Shown: piece after piece, positions 1-11,370 of the stretch
Layout of the letters: every line of letters starts with the position of its first letter
Position numbering within the stretch: position 1 is the stretch's first letter
Source of the DNA: Aricia agestis
Lineage: Eukaryota > Arthropoda > Insecta > Lepidoptera > Lycaenidae
Direction of reading: 5' to 3'
Assembly (NCBI RefSeq): GCF_905147365.1
Contig: NC_056407.1
Location: 23,667,980-23,731,979, forward strand
DNA: 64,000 bases
Position numbers and translations under genes: made by a program
The notes under the pieces: generated by a model
What the model saw: the letters and a program-made list of their open reading frames with translations, nothing else
What the model was told of the DNA's origin: nothing
The model's database searches: none

Positions 1-570
1 CCCAAATTTTAGAAAAAAAGTTAGTAAATAAGTACTTAATGGTTGTTAAATATAATAATAATAAAATTGTTGCTTGACTGTATTGAATTGTAAACTCCAC
101 AGGTGTCTGCTGAGAATTGTAATAAATTACATTTCTATTCAATATTTTCTAGGTAGTTTCAATGTGGTGCTACAATAGGAAATCAATAATTGTAATCTCT
201 ATTGAATTAACTTTTAACAACAAATAAAATTAAAACTTCTATCACCAATTTATAATTCTAAATGGTATATAATTTTAATTATACTAGAGACAAAAAAAGC
301 ATCTACAATTAATTATTATCACAAATTGAAACACAAATCCTTGTCAAGTCACACAAGTCACTAACGATGATCTGATACTGATTTGTGATTCCCACCTGTG
401 ATTTGCTTGTTTCGGTGTGAATGTTGCCTGTGCATGTGTTCATGGCATCACGAGATGGTGTTCCGTTGACAGCAGCCTATTGCGACATGACAAACGACTC
501 AGATGCTCTATAGGCAAGGGCTCTCAAGGGACGTATACCTACATAGTGACTACGTTAAAATCCTTTTCTT
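1..570. other. AT-rich, no recognised element
   Basis: Low-complexity AT-rich sequence to about 400; then more balanced composition leading into the exon candidate at 575. Confidence 0.5.
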
Positions 571-574
571 GCAG

Positions 575-635
575 AATATACGGTGAAGGAGCACCTATAC
601 CTCCTACCGTCTTATAATCATGAGCACAGTAGTGG
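575..635 (+). CDS. candidate internal exon (61 nt), unidentified
   Basis: A strong acceptor (TCCTTTTCTTGCAG, ending 574) and a donor (GGGTAAGAGG, GT at 636) bracket 61 bases. Only one of three frames is open, reading YTVKEHLYLLPSYNHEHSS. The strand is opposite to the other exon candidates, so this would belong to another gene. Small splice-flanked open stretches do occur by chance in AT-rich DNA. Confidence 0.15.
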
Positions 636-901
636 GTAAGAGGTACAGTTTGCTAAATTAGATATTTTTTTCAGCTGTCGAAGTTTCATAATCATTTAAT
701 TTGTCATTAAATATTCGTATTGAACTTAATTTTTTTTTGTTCTACTATACCGGTAGCGTTCATAATATTAAAAGTTATCTTCGGTAAGATAATAATATAT
801 TTCTGTAAATATAAGCAAAGCGTTAAATATTTAACATAAACACGATGCAAAAAACGTAGCATAGAATGTTACACAAGTTGGAGACTCACAAAACTCGTAA
901 A

Positions 902-1063
902 CTAAGATCGATATTCATCGGCCCTAAAACTATGAGTGGATCCATCCCCGAGGGACGTGAAGGAAAAACCGCCGTAAGGCAGACGAAAAGCTGAATATAA
1001 AATAGGAGTTCCCGTTAAATATACCACGTATGCATATTTGTATTCGCTGTCATTCGAAACTTT
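902..1063 (-). CDS. candidate terminal exon, unidentified protein
   Basis: On the minus strand a pyrimidine-rich tract ends in TTTTCTGCAG (AG at 1065-1064), and a frame of 53 codons plus TAG follows directly, beginning KVSNDSEYKYAYVVYLTG and ending FRADEYRS. The splice junction is phase 0, compatible with the phase-0 donor at 58562. The stretch has clearly more G+C and a more protein-like composition than its AT-rich surroundings. It also opens in frame from an ATG at 1090, so a 62-codon unspliced reading cannot be excluded. I recognise no domain. It could be a last exon of a leftward gene, a fragment of an unknown element, or chance. Confidence 0.25.
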   Translation of the reverse strand, partial: KVSNDSEYKYAYVVYLTGTPILYSAFRLPYGGFSFTSLGDGSTHSFRADEYRS

Positions 1064-1227
1064 CTGCAGAAAATATATTTTATCTTTCATATTAGATCAT
1101 CGTTATCATCGACTATTTATAATTTAGTTTAGAAAAGGTGGCCTAAGAGGAGGGTTTTTCTTTAACTCACTGCGTGTCTATAAAAACATAAAAATAAAGC
1201 TGTTTGACTCCGTTAAGAGCTACCACT

Positions 1228-1350
1228 AGGGCATGATAGTCTTGAAACAGTTTTGTCAAAAGACGAAACCGACTCGAGACGCTTTGTGTCGCTCTCATCT
1301 CACAAACAAATTGTTTTGCTGGCTGCAGTCTGTCTAATGTCTATCATGCC
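1228..1350. repeat. possible MITE with 10-bp TIR GGCATGATAG
   Basis: GGCATGATAG near 1230 and CTATCATGCC near 1349 are inverted, about 120 bases apart. The inner sequence is only weakly self-complementary. Low-confidence non-autonomous element. Confidence 0.3.
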
Positions 1351-1676
1351 AAAAGCGTTTGCCCATAATGCTAAAAATGGCGTGCATTAGGTAACTAACT
1401 ACTAGGTTAATTAAAATATAACTGAAAATCAGTGCCTAAACATCATTAGCAAGCCCATCAAACTCTCTATCAGGGCGTGTTTAATTTAAATCGAACGCAT
1501 GGTTGGTCTTGTAATTGCCTGAACTGTCACTTAGATATCTAATACCACAACGCAAATTGATACTAATGCTAATGGCATTTTGCTGGTTTCTGGTTCTGGG
1601 CTTAAGCCCAAAGTACTAGAATGGAAAGAGCAGCAGTAAAAATTTTTGATATTCAAGTTTAAACAGAATAAAAATT

Positions 1677-1758
1677 CTTTCAATTACCGATAAGAAAAAA
1701 AATATTTATCATGCCTATTAGGCATGATGACTATTTTTTTCTTATCGGTAATTGAAAG
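1677..1758. repeat. perfect-looking hairpin (foldback), about 38-bp arms
   Basis: CTTTCAATTACCGATAAG at 1677 is the reverse complement of CTTATCGGTAATTGAAAG ending 1758, and the complementarity continues inwards to GGCATGAT around a 5-base loop, with a few mismatches. Probably a small MITE-like palindrome. Confidence 0.7.
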
Positions 1759-1759
1759 A

Positions 1760-3090
1760 CACTTAAAAATAGAAGCATCACTGAAAGAATGACTCTAATA
1801 GCTCAAAAATTCACCAAGTTATGACAATTCAAATATCTCATAAAAAAGACCTGCCCGAAGCGCTCCATACAAAGTACTACAAAAGTATGACGTCACTCTT
1901 TCGTAGTTTGTACGCATCGGGAGAGAACTTTGTTCGACAGGTATATTAAATATTGCGTTTATGAAAGTGGTTTCATAACAAAAGTTGCTTTTAATTGCAT
2001 AATTAATCGATGGGTATACTTGATATTAAGAAATTTAATTAAAAAAAAAATCGACTTGAATATCCAACTTTGAAGGCGCATAACAAAAAAAATACAAATG
2101 CTATCAAGCTGAAATTTTGGGAACACTTATTTTTTACCGTAATTTATTTATTTTATTAACAAAATTCGTTAATCTTTGTCCTTGTCATCATCCCTATTAT
2201 TGATAATTTGGTCCAGAAAATTAAAGCAGCAAATCGCCAATTATTTAGCAAAGTGTGTTGGCAAAGTTTCTGTCACGTTTTTCATTTTTTAAAGTAAATC
2301 AATCATAAACTGCCTACTTTGGGAAATCCCTTGGCAACATCGCTGCTTGCATGTTTATATATGCTAATAGTCTATCCTCTTTTGAATATAGAAAGCGATT
2401 GCGCCACGAGACGCTGAATGTATTAAAAATCTGCTGAGTTTTACACCGCAAAGTATCCGTTACCGTCCCTGGGATCACTCAACTATACGGAGTCCGCCAA
2501 TATTATCTCCTCTTTATACAGGAGTTTAGGCCTTTGATGACATAAAATGTATGATTACAGTTTTGTATGTGGTAGTAAAATATAAGTTTATTAGAATAAA
2601 ACTTGTTGTGCTGCCTTTATTACAAAGGACCTAAACGCAAGAAAGTATCAGCCTAAAGGCCCATCTCCACATTGATTTGGGCCATGACCACTTGGCATGA
2701 TAGATCGACATCGATTATGAACAATCATAGCAAAATATTCCTCTTTACACGTTTGTGTAATATTAACCTGTATCCAGCATGGCCCCAGTGGATAGGCCGT
2801 GCATAATGAAAATGTTAGGTATTAAATAATACGTTATCATAATTTATAAGGTGACGTGCAAGAAAACTGGGTTTTCTAGAAATATTATATAATTGCCCCG
2901 TTTGTGCGAAATTATATGCCTGGATTTGTATGAATTGTGTAATAAAAAACATAATTTACTACGCTTATGACGGGAAAATGTATTGCGTTGATAAATATAT
3001 TTCCTAAGCACTTCCGTACCGCTAACTTATATTATGTAGGCGTAGACGCCTTACTTATCGCAAGCACATAAAAAAGAAAAACACATTTTA
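1760..3090. other. intergenic or intronic DNA, nothing certain
   Basis: ACTACAAAAGTATGACGTCA and TTCGTAGTTTGTACGCATCG (1875-1920) look like part of a dispersed repeat, but no boundaries are seen. The rest is AT-rich. Confidence 0.4.
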
Positions 3091-3101
3091 ATGCACTAGT
3101 T

Positions 3102-3371
3102 AGGACGTAGGAGTTAAGGTACAGGCTAAGCTAAAGTGGGATTGGGCTGGCCACGTTAGCCGTATGCATCCCGAACGCTGGGCAAAGATATCGACAGAGT
3201 GGGTACCTGAAGATGGAAGACGCAACCGTGGCTGGCCTAGGAAAAGATGGCGCGATGAGCTGGAGGCATACCAGCCGGGCTATCCAACGGTGGCGCTGGA
3301 GCGAGACAAGTGGAAGACCCTGGAGGAGGCCTTTGCCCAGCAGTGGGATAGCATAGGCTAACAAAAAAAAT
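3102..3371 (+). mobile_element. 5'-truncated LINE (RTE/Jockey-type tail) with target duplication
   Basis: A heavily 5'-truncated non-LTR retrotransposon copy. The 11-base direct repeat ATGCACTAGTT occurs at 3091-3101 and again at 3372-3382, exactly flanking the copy, as expected of target-primed reverse transcription. The 3' end is a short A-rich tail. The perfect target duplication and intact frame suggest a recent insertion. Confidence 0.85.
3104..3361 (+). pseudogene. LINE ORF2 C-terminal fragment
   Basis: An open frame of 85 codons, to TAA at 3359-3361, covering only the C-terminal tail of a LINE endonuclease/reverse-transcriptase polyprotein. Recognisable pieces are KLKWDWAGHVSRM near the start, then RWAKISTEW, DGRRNRGWPRKRWRDEL and, at the end, EEAFAQQWDSIG. 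This WAGH...R-G-P-x-x-RW...EEAF-QQW pattern is common in insect RTE-like and related LINEs. Endonuclease and reverse-transcriptase domains are absent, so the fragment cannot move by itself. No frameshift or stop interrupts the tail. Confidence 0.8.
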
Positions 3372-3821
3372 ATGCACTAGTTGTAACATTTTTAGCTCTA
3401 ATAAACCCATAAAAATACTGTCCTTACACAGTCTGAAGTAGATGGCTCGAGAAATAGCTTACCTGTAAAAAAAAGAAAATTATGGTCAAAACACACAAAA
3501 TAGATTTGTGATAATTATAAGAACATAATAAGTAATTAAAAACTCGTTAATTAATTAATTTATTTATTTATTTATTTCATTACATGTAAAGTTTACAGTT
3601 CTGACAAAATATTGTCTTTAACCCGTAAAGTTGTGTAGACAATAAATAATAAGTTATCTTATTTTAAAAGATAAATGAGTTACAAAAGGAAGACAAACAT
3701 TAAAGTTACGAACTAACGTATTAAACAAAATTATAATCTAAATTACACGCGTGGCGCGAAGGTGGTAGTACATTTTCAGTGATAAAAATTATCGATGTAA
3801 TGATAATGATCTTTCTCTTGA

Positions 3822-4162
3822 TCTATACATACATATAAATACAATGGGAGTGTCTGTTTGTAATATTAAAATAACCGTTTTAATTACATGCATATGAATA
3901 TTTAGACGGTACTTACACCAAAATAATAATTTTTAGATTTTTGGTATGTCTGTATGTCTGTCTGTTTGTTCCGGCTAATCTCCGAAATGACTGGACCGAT
4001 TTTGACGGAACTTTTATTGGCAGATAGCTGATGTAATAAGGAGTAACTTAGGCTACTTTTAATCGACTTCCAAAAAGGAGGAGGACATATTTTTACTTTT
4101 TTATTTTTTACCCATGTATTTTACATTTTGTTGACGTGGACGAAGTCGCGGGTAACAGCTAG
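3822..4162 (+). mobile_element. non-autonomous Helitron, apparently complete
   Basis: The 5' end is TCTATACATACATATAAA preceded by host A. The 3' end is GACGAAGTC (short stem-loop), GCGGGTAACAG, then CTAG at 4159-4162 followed by host T. A TC start, a subterminal hairpin, CTRR end and A/T insertion site are the Helitron signature. The ATAAA...TGTCTGTCTGTTTGTTCC and ACCGATTTTGACGG stretches are typical of short lepidopteran copies. No Rep/helicase is encoded. Confidence 0.7.
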
Positions 4163-4179
4163 TTAATTTATAATTATAT

Positions 4180-4245
4180 AGGGGTACAAATTTTCATCAA
4201 AATCGGTTTAACAGTTTAAATGTGAAGAGGCAACCCACAAACAGG
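4180..4245 (-). repeat. fragment of a Helitron-family repeat
   Basis: The stretch with TTTTCATCAAAATCGGTTTA and GTGAAGAGGCAACC resembles the interior of the other copies in this window (10391, 15161). Neither terminus is visible. Confidence 0.4.
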
Positions 4246-5039
4246 TAAAAACTGATTCTCCCATATTATTGAAACTAAACAAGTGTGGACTGCATAGGAA
4301 TTAGGAATTGCAATATCGTCTATGTTGAATAATAAATTTTTAATTCGCCGTCACGCCAAGTGGATTCAACAGCGTGACAAATGATATGAGTAGTGTTTGT
4401 GACGCGCCGCGAGGAGTGTGACGGATGTGACACCGCAAATTAAATACACGTCCCATGCATTCTAATTATACCGGGATGAGTACGCTTTAATACTTGATAG
4501 CTTGACTTGTGATGATTTTAAAGCGTTCAAGCGTGTTTAGGCGTTGACATACACTCGACACGCTCCAGATTAAAAGCGCACATTATGAGAACAACTTCAC
4601 AAATGAGTGAAAATACTCAACTGCAACTATTTAGCTTTTTATCGCGATGCTCCGAGCTAAATATTCGTAAACAATTTTTTACGTGCGAACTTTAGTAAAT
4701 TGAGAGTGGAAATTCATGTCAATGGTGTCCTTATTGCAGTATGTTTTTAAATTAAGTTTAGTTTAAATAGTTCAAATGCTACACTGTTAATCTTATATAT
4801 TTAAACGAGCAATTCTTGTATATATATAATTGGAATCTCGGAATCGGCTCCAACGTTTTCATGAAATTTAGTTAGGGGCTTCGGGGGCGATAAATCGATC
4901 TAGCTAGGAATCATTTTTAGAAAATGTCTTTTTATTCGTGTTTTATCGATAATCGATAAACTGAAAAATATTACTCTTCCTGACTTCTATTGGCGAATAA
5001 TAATACTATTTTGTGAGTAACTAATTGCTTTAACGACAC

Positions 5040-5143
5040 AACAACAGCCAAAGCTATTCCAGCAGATGGCGTTGTTAAGTAACACGAATTCAATGAGTTT
5101 TTGCTATACCGAGCAAAGCTCGGTCATCCAGGTACTGTATGTA
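5040..5143 (-). repeat. dispersed lepidopteran repeat end with ACCGAGC hairpin
   Basis: ACCGAGC-AAA-GCTCGGT at about 5109-5125 forms a tight stem-loop next to CATCCAGGTACT; CCAGCAGATGGCG lies further left. From memory this resembles a common moth/butterfly repeat terminus; the left boundary is unclear. Confidence 0.4.
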
Positions 5144-5252
5144 ATAGTTGCGGACCTCACATACAATCATATACCTAGTAGTATGAAGAGTTTGCTTAAT
5201 AAATATCCTTCGATGTAATGTACAAAATATAAATTATTAGGATGATGCATTT

Positions 5253-5545
5253 TAAGGGTCAATTATTTATACTAGCGCAGAGTCGAAGCGCATCGAAGCG
5301 AATTATCAAAACTCAACATAATAAATTCAACCTTAACTCCAAAGCGTTAACGTACTTTATTACTTCTGAGAATTTAAGAAGGCGCGCGCATCCGCGCGAA
5401 TTTGCGTGAATGCGCTCGATCAACGCTGATTGGCCTCACAGAAGTAATTTATGCGTTATACTCTGGAGTTAAGGTTACATTTTCTGTGTTCAGTTTTTGA
5501 AAATTGGCTTCGCTTCGACTCTGCGTTATTATAAATTGACCCTTA
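5253..5545. mobile_element. MITE, TIR TAAGGGTCAATT
   Basis: TAAGGGTCAATTATTTATA at the left and TATAAATTGACCCTTA at the right are inverted. The similarity continues inwards through GCAGAGTCGAAGCG / CGCTTCGACTCTGCG and AACCTTAACTCCA / TGGAGTTAAGGTT. The centre is G+C-rich (GGCGCGCGCATCCGCGCG). About 293 bp, no coding capacity. Confidence 0.75.
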
Positions 5546-6513
5546 CAGTTATTCCGAATAAAATATCTATAATCTATATTAAAAACGGTTTAAGTCACTA
5601 ATTAATATATAATTTCATAATATAACTTTATGCTGTGCCCAAATTATGGTAACGAATTCTAACTCACATAACAAAATTTTAAAAATTATGTCGACAGTCG
5701 TCTATACGGATCCATTCTATTTTTGTGTGGCGTGGCAGTAAATAGGTGTTAATGTAGACGTAGGCGCGTGATGGTTTCATTACATATTAAAGTACTAAGT
5801 ACGCCGAAACTCTACCTATTAACTCTACATAGCTAGTAGCTACAAGCCTCTTAAAAGCCTCGGTGGCAGCCTCCCCCGACAGTGGTTTCTAAACTTTAGC
5901 ATGCATTCCATTTTTCATTATAAATAAAGTTTCCCGTGAATACGAAGCGCAAACTGTACGTAGTAATATAATTCTAAAAGATATAACATATTTCTTATTA
6001 AAAACTTTAAAACGTACGCGAAACTAAAGCGGCTACGTGCTTCTAACGGCTTTCATCACGCTTACGTTTCGGCTATAAAGATGTCAAGAAAATGTATTCC
6101 CACAAAAAATTCCCGGCTTTGAATGTTGAGAAATACTGTTTTATATTGTTACTTTAATCTTACATAGAGCGAGCCGGCGTAAAATAAGTTATCCCGTACT
6201 TACACTACAGTCTACACTCTGTGTAATAAAATTGTCGCACTCATCTCGCCGGCATTGTAACAGTTTAATCATAGTAAAACTCCGCTACGTTCCCATTCAA
6301 TAAACTTAAATGAAAAGCTGGAATATCGTTTATAAGTGAATCATTTAAGCATTGAAGATTTAATCTTAAAATCTTTCACGAGTTTATTTGTTCGATGTAT
6401 TTCAGCGAGTATTTCATTAATTGTGAATGAAGGATTAAGCCGCGTTGTATGGAGTGGATGTTGTATACAGTTTATCGTATATTGGCATTAATTGCTCCGA
6501 TTTTATTTATAAA

Positions 6514-6692
6514 CTAGATGGCGCCCGCAACTCCGTTGCGCCTAGATTCATTTATCGCGCGGGAACCGTACATTTTTCCGGGATAAAAAGTATCCTATAT
6601 CCTTTCCCGGGACTTAAATTGTTTCTATACACAGCAAAATCGGTTTATCGATTTAGACTTTAGACAGACAGAGAGACACATTTTCACATTTA
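6514..6692 (-). mobile_element. Helitron-family short copy
   Basis: Read on the minus strand it ends GGCGCAACGGAGTTGCGGGCG then CCATCTAG and host T: a hairpin (GCAAC-GGA-GTTGC) followed by CTAG. The body has CCCGGGAAAGGATATAGGAT and TGTCTCTCTGTCTGTC. The 5' end lies near the TTATAATATTAG side but is not precise. Confidence 0.6.
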
Positions 6693-7466
6693 TAATATTA
6701 GTTATATTTGCTTATATTTGAAGTATAATTTAGGCAAGGTTTGTTAGGAATTACCATAATTAGTTATAGAACACACTAATTCCCATGCTTCCACATAACG
6801 GTGTATAGAATCATTGCTTGCAATGGGAAGGTCTGTTGACCATAATGTCGTCTCGCTCATTATCATGTACTAGCATTAGAAATATTTATCGTTATTCAGC
6901 ATAGAGATAGTTGCTTTTATAAGCAAATGTTTCCTACTTTTTAGTAGGATTAGAAAACAAAGCCAAACTACCGCAAACTAAAAAGTGTTCCATGAATCAA
7001 ATCCACGGCTTTGTCTGTGGACTTAAATAAAATAAACAGCACAATTTGAAACAATACTCGTATAGAAACTGTCCACAATAATTCCGCCTTCCGCTCATCG
7101 GTCCGTACCTCTCGCGTGAAACACTGACAAACACTTCCTGTTAGGCCGCTCGGGTTATGCCTTTATTGTCTTGTTAGCTGACTTCGCTGGATGCATCATT
7201 TTCAGCAAAACTGTAGCTAGAAAAAATATATTTTTTTCGTTCTTTTTATCCACTGCTCGGGTTCATTAGGTTCAATATAATTTGTATCTATAGTATTGCT
7301 TACAGTGTAGATATTATTAATATGACATACTATAATTCCATATCCTAATAGGCTGCTCAGGGTTTTTCTGTGTTGTTAGATAACGCTATAATATTATCAT
7401 TTTGATTAAATTTACTTGCTTTATGACAAAAGAAAACTGTAGTAGTAACAATTTATTATTACTATA

Positions 7467-7508
7467 CAACGGCTAATAATATAAAATCATTTATAATATT
7501 AGCCGTTG
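7467..7508. repeat. hairpin, CAACGGCTAATAATATAAA arms
   Basis: CAACGGCTAATAATATAAA and TTTATAATATTAGCCGTTG flank a 4-base loop with about 19-bp arms. It could be a palindromic MITE remnant. Confidence 0.65.
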
Positions 7509-8607
7509 ATTTTGGTTCTGCTTTTGTTTCTTGAATTTCCTAAAATAGTTGTTGTTCTAATTTTCATATTATTTTTTTTCCTAATTCTTTTATTCTTCGA
7601 TGTCTCTATATCAAGTTTACAAAAGTGTATCATGTATGAAAGTGAAATACGGCTTATTTATTCACTAATTGTGGTTAGCATGTTATTATATCATAAAAGT
7701 TGTTATTTCGTTAACCTTGTTAGGAATTTCGGTGCTAAATAATACCAACAATATTTTTTTGCATATTTTCTTAATTTGTATGATTAGTATTATTATTTCT
7801 CATATATTCTTTATAATACTAACAATAATATTATTTACTGTCGTTTAATTATATTGATTATAAGTATGACGGCACTGCGGAAATAATTGTACTTCAAATA
7901 TGATTTTTTGGTAGATTGATATGGTAACCGGTAAGTAAAATTAACTTAAAAAAATTGGTGAAAAAATAACCCAAACTATTATGACTCTTAATCGAGAAAA
8001 GGAAATATAATAAAATTCTGTTTTCATAATGTCCTTGAAAACGCAATAAAACTGTGATAATAATCTAGAAAAGGCAATGATTAAGTTCGCATTCATTTAG
8101 ATATTAATCTTTGGTATTATCGTTACAATAATTGCCATAAAAACTGTTTTTCTTTGTTCGTTTTATACAAAAGATGAAAACTCATTTTCACATTTCTAAG
8201 TATATAATTAATTATCTATATTATTTAATCCAATTAATGATTCCTTAAACTATACTCCAGTGCCTCCTTATGGAAATTTAGTTAATACTTAGAAGGCTTT
8301 CCACACATAGCCTTGTGTCTATGTTAAAAGATTGAGTCAAAATGTACGATTACCGCATGATTTACCATTCTAAACTCACACAACCATTATAACCATACAA
8401 ACCGATTGAGTAACGATATAATACTAAACGCATACGAAGCTTCGGTAGTTCCAGAATAGCTTAACTAAATAAACATCTAGGTCAGATTTATACTATAATA
8501 ATATTATTGCAAAACGTATAGCACTTCTCGATGTGTTTGAGGTAAAATTTATGTCTGAAATTCAGTTAGCTAAATAATATTCGTGTAAACTTCTGTTGTA
8601 ACAAAAT

Positions 8608-8639
8608 TATGGTTCTCAAGGTTTAAGAACCATAATTTA
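8608..8639. repeat. short palindrome AAATTATGGTTCT / AGAACCATAATTT
   Basis: About 13-bp inverted arms around a 6-7-base loop. Too short to classify. Confidence 0.5.
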
Positions 8640-9415
8640 TATCAGGTATATTTGCCCTCAATAAGAATAATATATGAAACCGTAAAAAATAATTCCAAAC
8701 AATGTCTGCTCATGGCGATGCAATAAAAAAAGCTCGAAAAATTTGCCACGTGTTTTTGGTCGAAATACCAGAATTATCACAAGTAACTGCGCCCTTAATG
8801 GTCATTTTTACCTTTTTATATAGCCAACTTATCAGCATAATAAACTTATTTATAGCTCAAAATAGGCGTGTTTCAACGAACACCATTTTCATACAAAATT
8901 CGTATTTTCTGTAGCAAACTTTACCATTTATTTTCTATGTCTAAATAAAATGTATTTTGCCTCGCCTCGGCGGTAATAGGTATTTTCCACGTCCCTAAAG
9001 AGAGGTCGTTTCTTGAAAATTTCTTACTGTTAAATATACCTAGAGGCACGGAAAATAATTCGCGAAGAATATTTAATCCGAACCACAGAAGAAAAGTCCA
9101 GTTTTAGCTATAGAATAAAATATATAAAAAATCCAGCTTGACAAACTCAGTTAGGTTATAGGCTTTGTATAACTTTAGTGTTATAAGTTAGCATACAATA
9201 TTTACATAGGGTAATACAAGTAACGATAATGAGCTTTGTGGTGATAACTATATTATACACCATATTCGATTAATTTTAGAGGTATAACACTCGTCTTATT
9301 CTCGATTCAATATACTGATAATTTAAAGTAATATTATGTTAAAAATTCTTAATGTCATCTAGTTAATTTCTTGAGAAATAATATAAAAAACTTTAAGATC
9401 ACACAAATAAAGAGA

Positions 9416-9463
9416 GCCTTGCCTATGAAGAGTCAATTTTTGAATCGTCGTAGGCAAGACTAT
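9416..9463. repeat. 48-bp imperfect hairpin
   Basis: CCTTGCCTATGAAGAGTCAA and GAATCGTCGTAGGCAAGAC pair with a few mismatches around a T-rich loop. The size is short for a microRNA precursor; more likely a palindromic element. Confidence 0.45.
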
Positions 9464-9753
9464 ATTTTGTTGATTTTGAAATAGAATTACTCAAATTGGA
9501 AAAATATATTTTCTCTTTCCTCCTTAGATTTATCTTATACAATAGCTACTGTAACAGCAGTGCCACGGAAACAGAAATAAATGAAGACTGACAGACAAAG
9601 AGGCAAGCGTTTGTAGTAGTAAAAGGCTGTATTTTTAAATTACTCACTGACGGTATAAAACAAGAGTATTTTTGAAAACTTCATTGGCATAATGTTATTC
9701 TTTCATTATAAACCATTGTTATCTTTCTTTTTATACGGAAATCGATCTAAGTA

Positions 9754-9860
9754 TTGAACACTAATAAAACACCATTTCTCGTGCATTTTTTCCGGTTTCA
9801 AAATTAATCATCGTCAGGTGACGAAAAGTGCGCGAAAAATTGTGTTTTATTATTGTTCAA
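9754..9860. repeat. foldback repeat with about 37-bp arms
   Basis: TTGAACACTAATAAAACACC on the left pairs with the complement of GTGTTTTATTATTGTTCAA on the right, with a few mismatches, and continues through CTCGTGCATTTTT / AAAAGTGCGCGAAAAA. The centre holds CGTCAGGTGACG, itself palindromic. Confidence 0.6.
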
Positions 9861-10390
9861 CATAAATTTCCACCAAAAACCGAGAGTACAATCAATTACA
9901 TAATATGATCTAAGTATGTCCGATAAGTTATGGTCATGTTAATTACATTTAACCCAGGGTTAACTTTATACCACAGCCCTTGGACAAGAAAAGGTTGCAC
10001 ACAAATGGTAAATCTTTTATTTACAATTTATGTGCAAACTTCGTGATTATTGAGATCTTTGAGATAATCAAATTCACTCACAGCTGATTTAAAAATTCCT
10101 AATAAATCTTTACTATTGATGGTGAATTTAAGTTTTGATTTAAAAAATCGAAAACACATACACCTACATATTTGTTTAGCAGTAAGCACACTTTTGAAGT
10201 CGGTTTACCATTGTCACAATTGTATGACAAATGTGACAGTATGTGACAGTATTCTCTGTAAGCGGATTGTAAGCCCGGGGGCCGGGGCCGGCTTGCCTTC
10301 AATTACATTGTTACGGCGTTCCAGTTAGCTAGGCTTTTTACTAAACGCCCAGGAATATAGTTATTAGCTATATTATTATATATTATGCGA

Positions 10391-10573
10391 CTAGATGACG
10401 CCCGGAAATTCATTGCAGCAGAATTAGTTTATCGCGCGGAAACCATACATTTTTCCGGAATAAAAAGTAACCTATGTACCATACCAAATTTCACCAAAAT
10501 CAATTTAGCAGTTTAGACGTGAAGAGGTTACAGACAGACAGACACACTTTCGCATATAAAATATTCATATGGA
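10391..10573 (-). mobile_element. Helitron-family short copy, diverged
   Basis: Minus-strand end is GCGTCATCTAG (CTAG at 10391-10394) with a decayed hairpin. The body carries ATCGCGCGGAAACC, TTTTTCCGGAATAAAAAGTA and GTGAAGAGGTTACAGACAGA, as in the copies at 6514 and 15161. Confidence 0.55.
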
Positions 10574-10693
10574 TGGATATGGATGAGTTAACCAAGATAT
10601 TTTAGTAAGTAGTAATATGTTACTCGTAAAATTAATAAAATAACTATTCAATGAATTATTAAGATGTTTATTCAGTAACATAATATATATATA

Positions 10694-11021
10694 TTTTTTT
10701 TATGAAATAAGGGGGCAAACGAGCAAACGGGTCACCTGATGGAAAGCAACTTCCGTCGCCCATGGACACTCGCAGCATCAGAAGAGCTGCATGTGCGTTG
10801 CCGGCCTTTTAAGAGGGAATAGGGTAATAGGGGAGGGTAGGGAAGGGAAGGGATAGGGGAGGGTAGGAAAGGAAAAAATAAGGTAGGGGATTGGGCCTCC
10901 GGTAAACTCACTCACTCGGCGAAACACAGCGCAAGCGCTGTTTCGCGCCGGTTTTCTGTGAGAACGTGGTATTTATCCGGTCGAGCCGGCCCATTCGTGC
11001 CAAAGCATGGCTCTCCCACGT
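10694..11021 (-). mobile_element. lepidopteran SINE (Metulj-like), full length
   Basis: Read on the minus strand: head ACGTGGGAGAGCCATGCTT, then GGGCCGGCTCGACCGG (a weak pol III B-box-like GGCTCGACCGG), the palindrome AGCGCTTGCGCT, GCCGAGTGAGTGAG, a CCCTA/CCCTTCCC-rich middle, and the tail AAAAGGCCGGCAACGCAC...ATCAGGTGACCCGTTTGC ending in poly(A). At least eight copies lie in this window. The tail, if translated, reads SLLKGRQR then ASVHGRRKLLSIR, matching the end of the LINE fragment at 53046. Assignment to Metulj is from memory. Confidence 0.8.
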
Positions 11022-11139
11022 ATTGGATGTGTTCAGATACTCACGTATGTATGTTTTCAGATACTCGGAATTATGTTCGTATGTGACGTAAAATTTTAAT
11101 CGCAGGTATTTGTTATCTTTGGTATAAGAGTACATTGAA

Positions 11140-11370
11140 TCCATACTTCCATATTATAAATGCGAAAGTGTGTCTGTCTGTCTGTCCGTCAGTCAGTCAG
11201 TCTTCTACCTCTTCACTGACAAACCGCTGAACCGATTTTGCTAAAATTTGGTATGGAGATACTTTCAGTCCCGGGAAAGGATATAGGATACTTTTTGTTC
11301 CGGAAATAAGTACAGTTTCTGTGCGATAAGCGAGTTTTGGCGCAGCGGAATTGCTCGCGTCATCTTGTAG
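11140..11370 (+). mobile_element. Helitron-family short copy
   Basis: It begins TCCATACTTCCATATTATAA with host A before TC, runs through GTGTGTCTGTCTGTCTGTCC and CCCGGGAAAGGATATAGGAT, and ends GGCGCAGCGGAATTGCTCGCG then CATCTTGTAG, a diverged form of CATCTAG. It lies 118 bases from the SINE at 10694. Confidence 0.6.

Larger units (their letters stand above)
5546..9410. other. AT-rich DNA with isolated hairpins
   Basis: Apart from the Helitron copy at 6514 and hairpins at 7467 and 8608, I see no gene or element. The open frames here (e.g. 7506-7742) are AT-rich, hydrophobic chance frames. Confidence 0.5.

Noticed and set aside
7506..7742. 78-codon hydrophobic frame as a small membrane protein
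   Set aside because: T-rich low-complexity DNA translated as Leu/Ile/Phe; no conserved motif or splice context.
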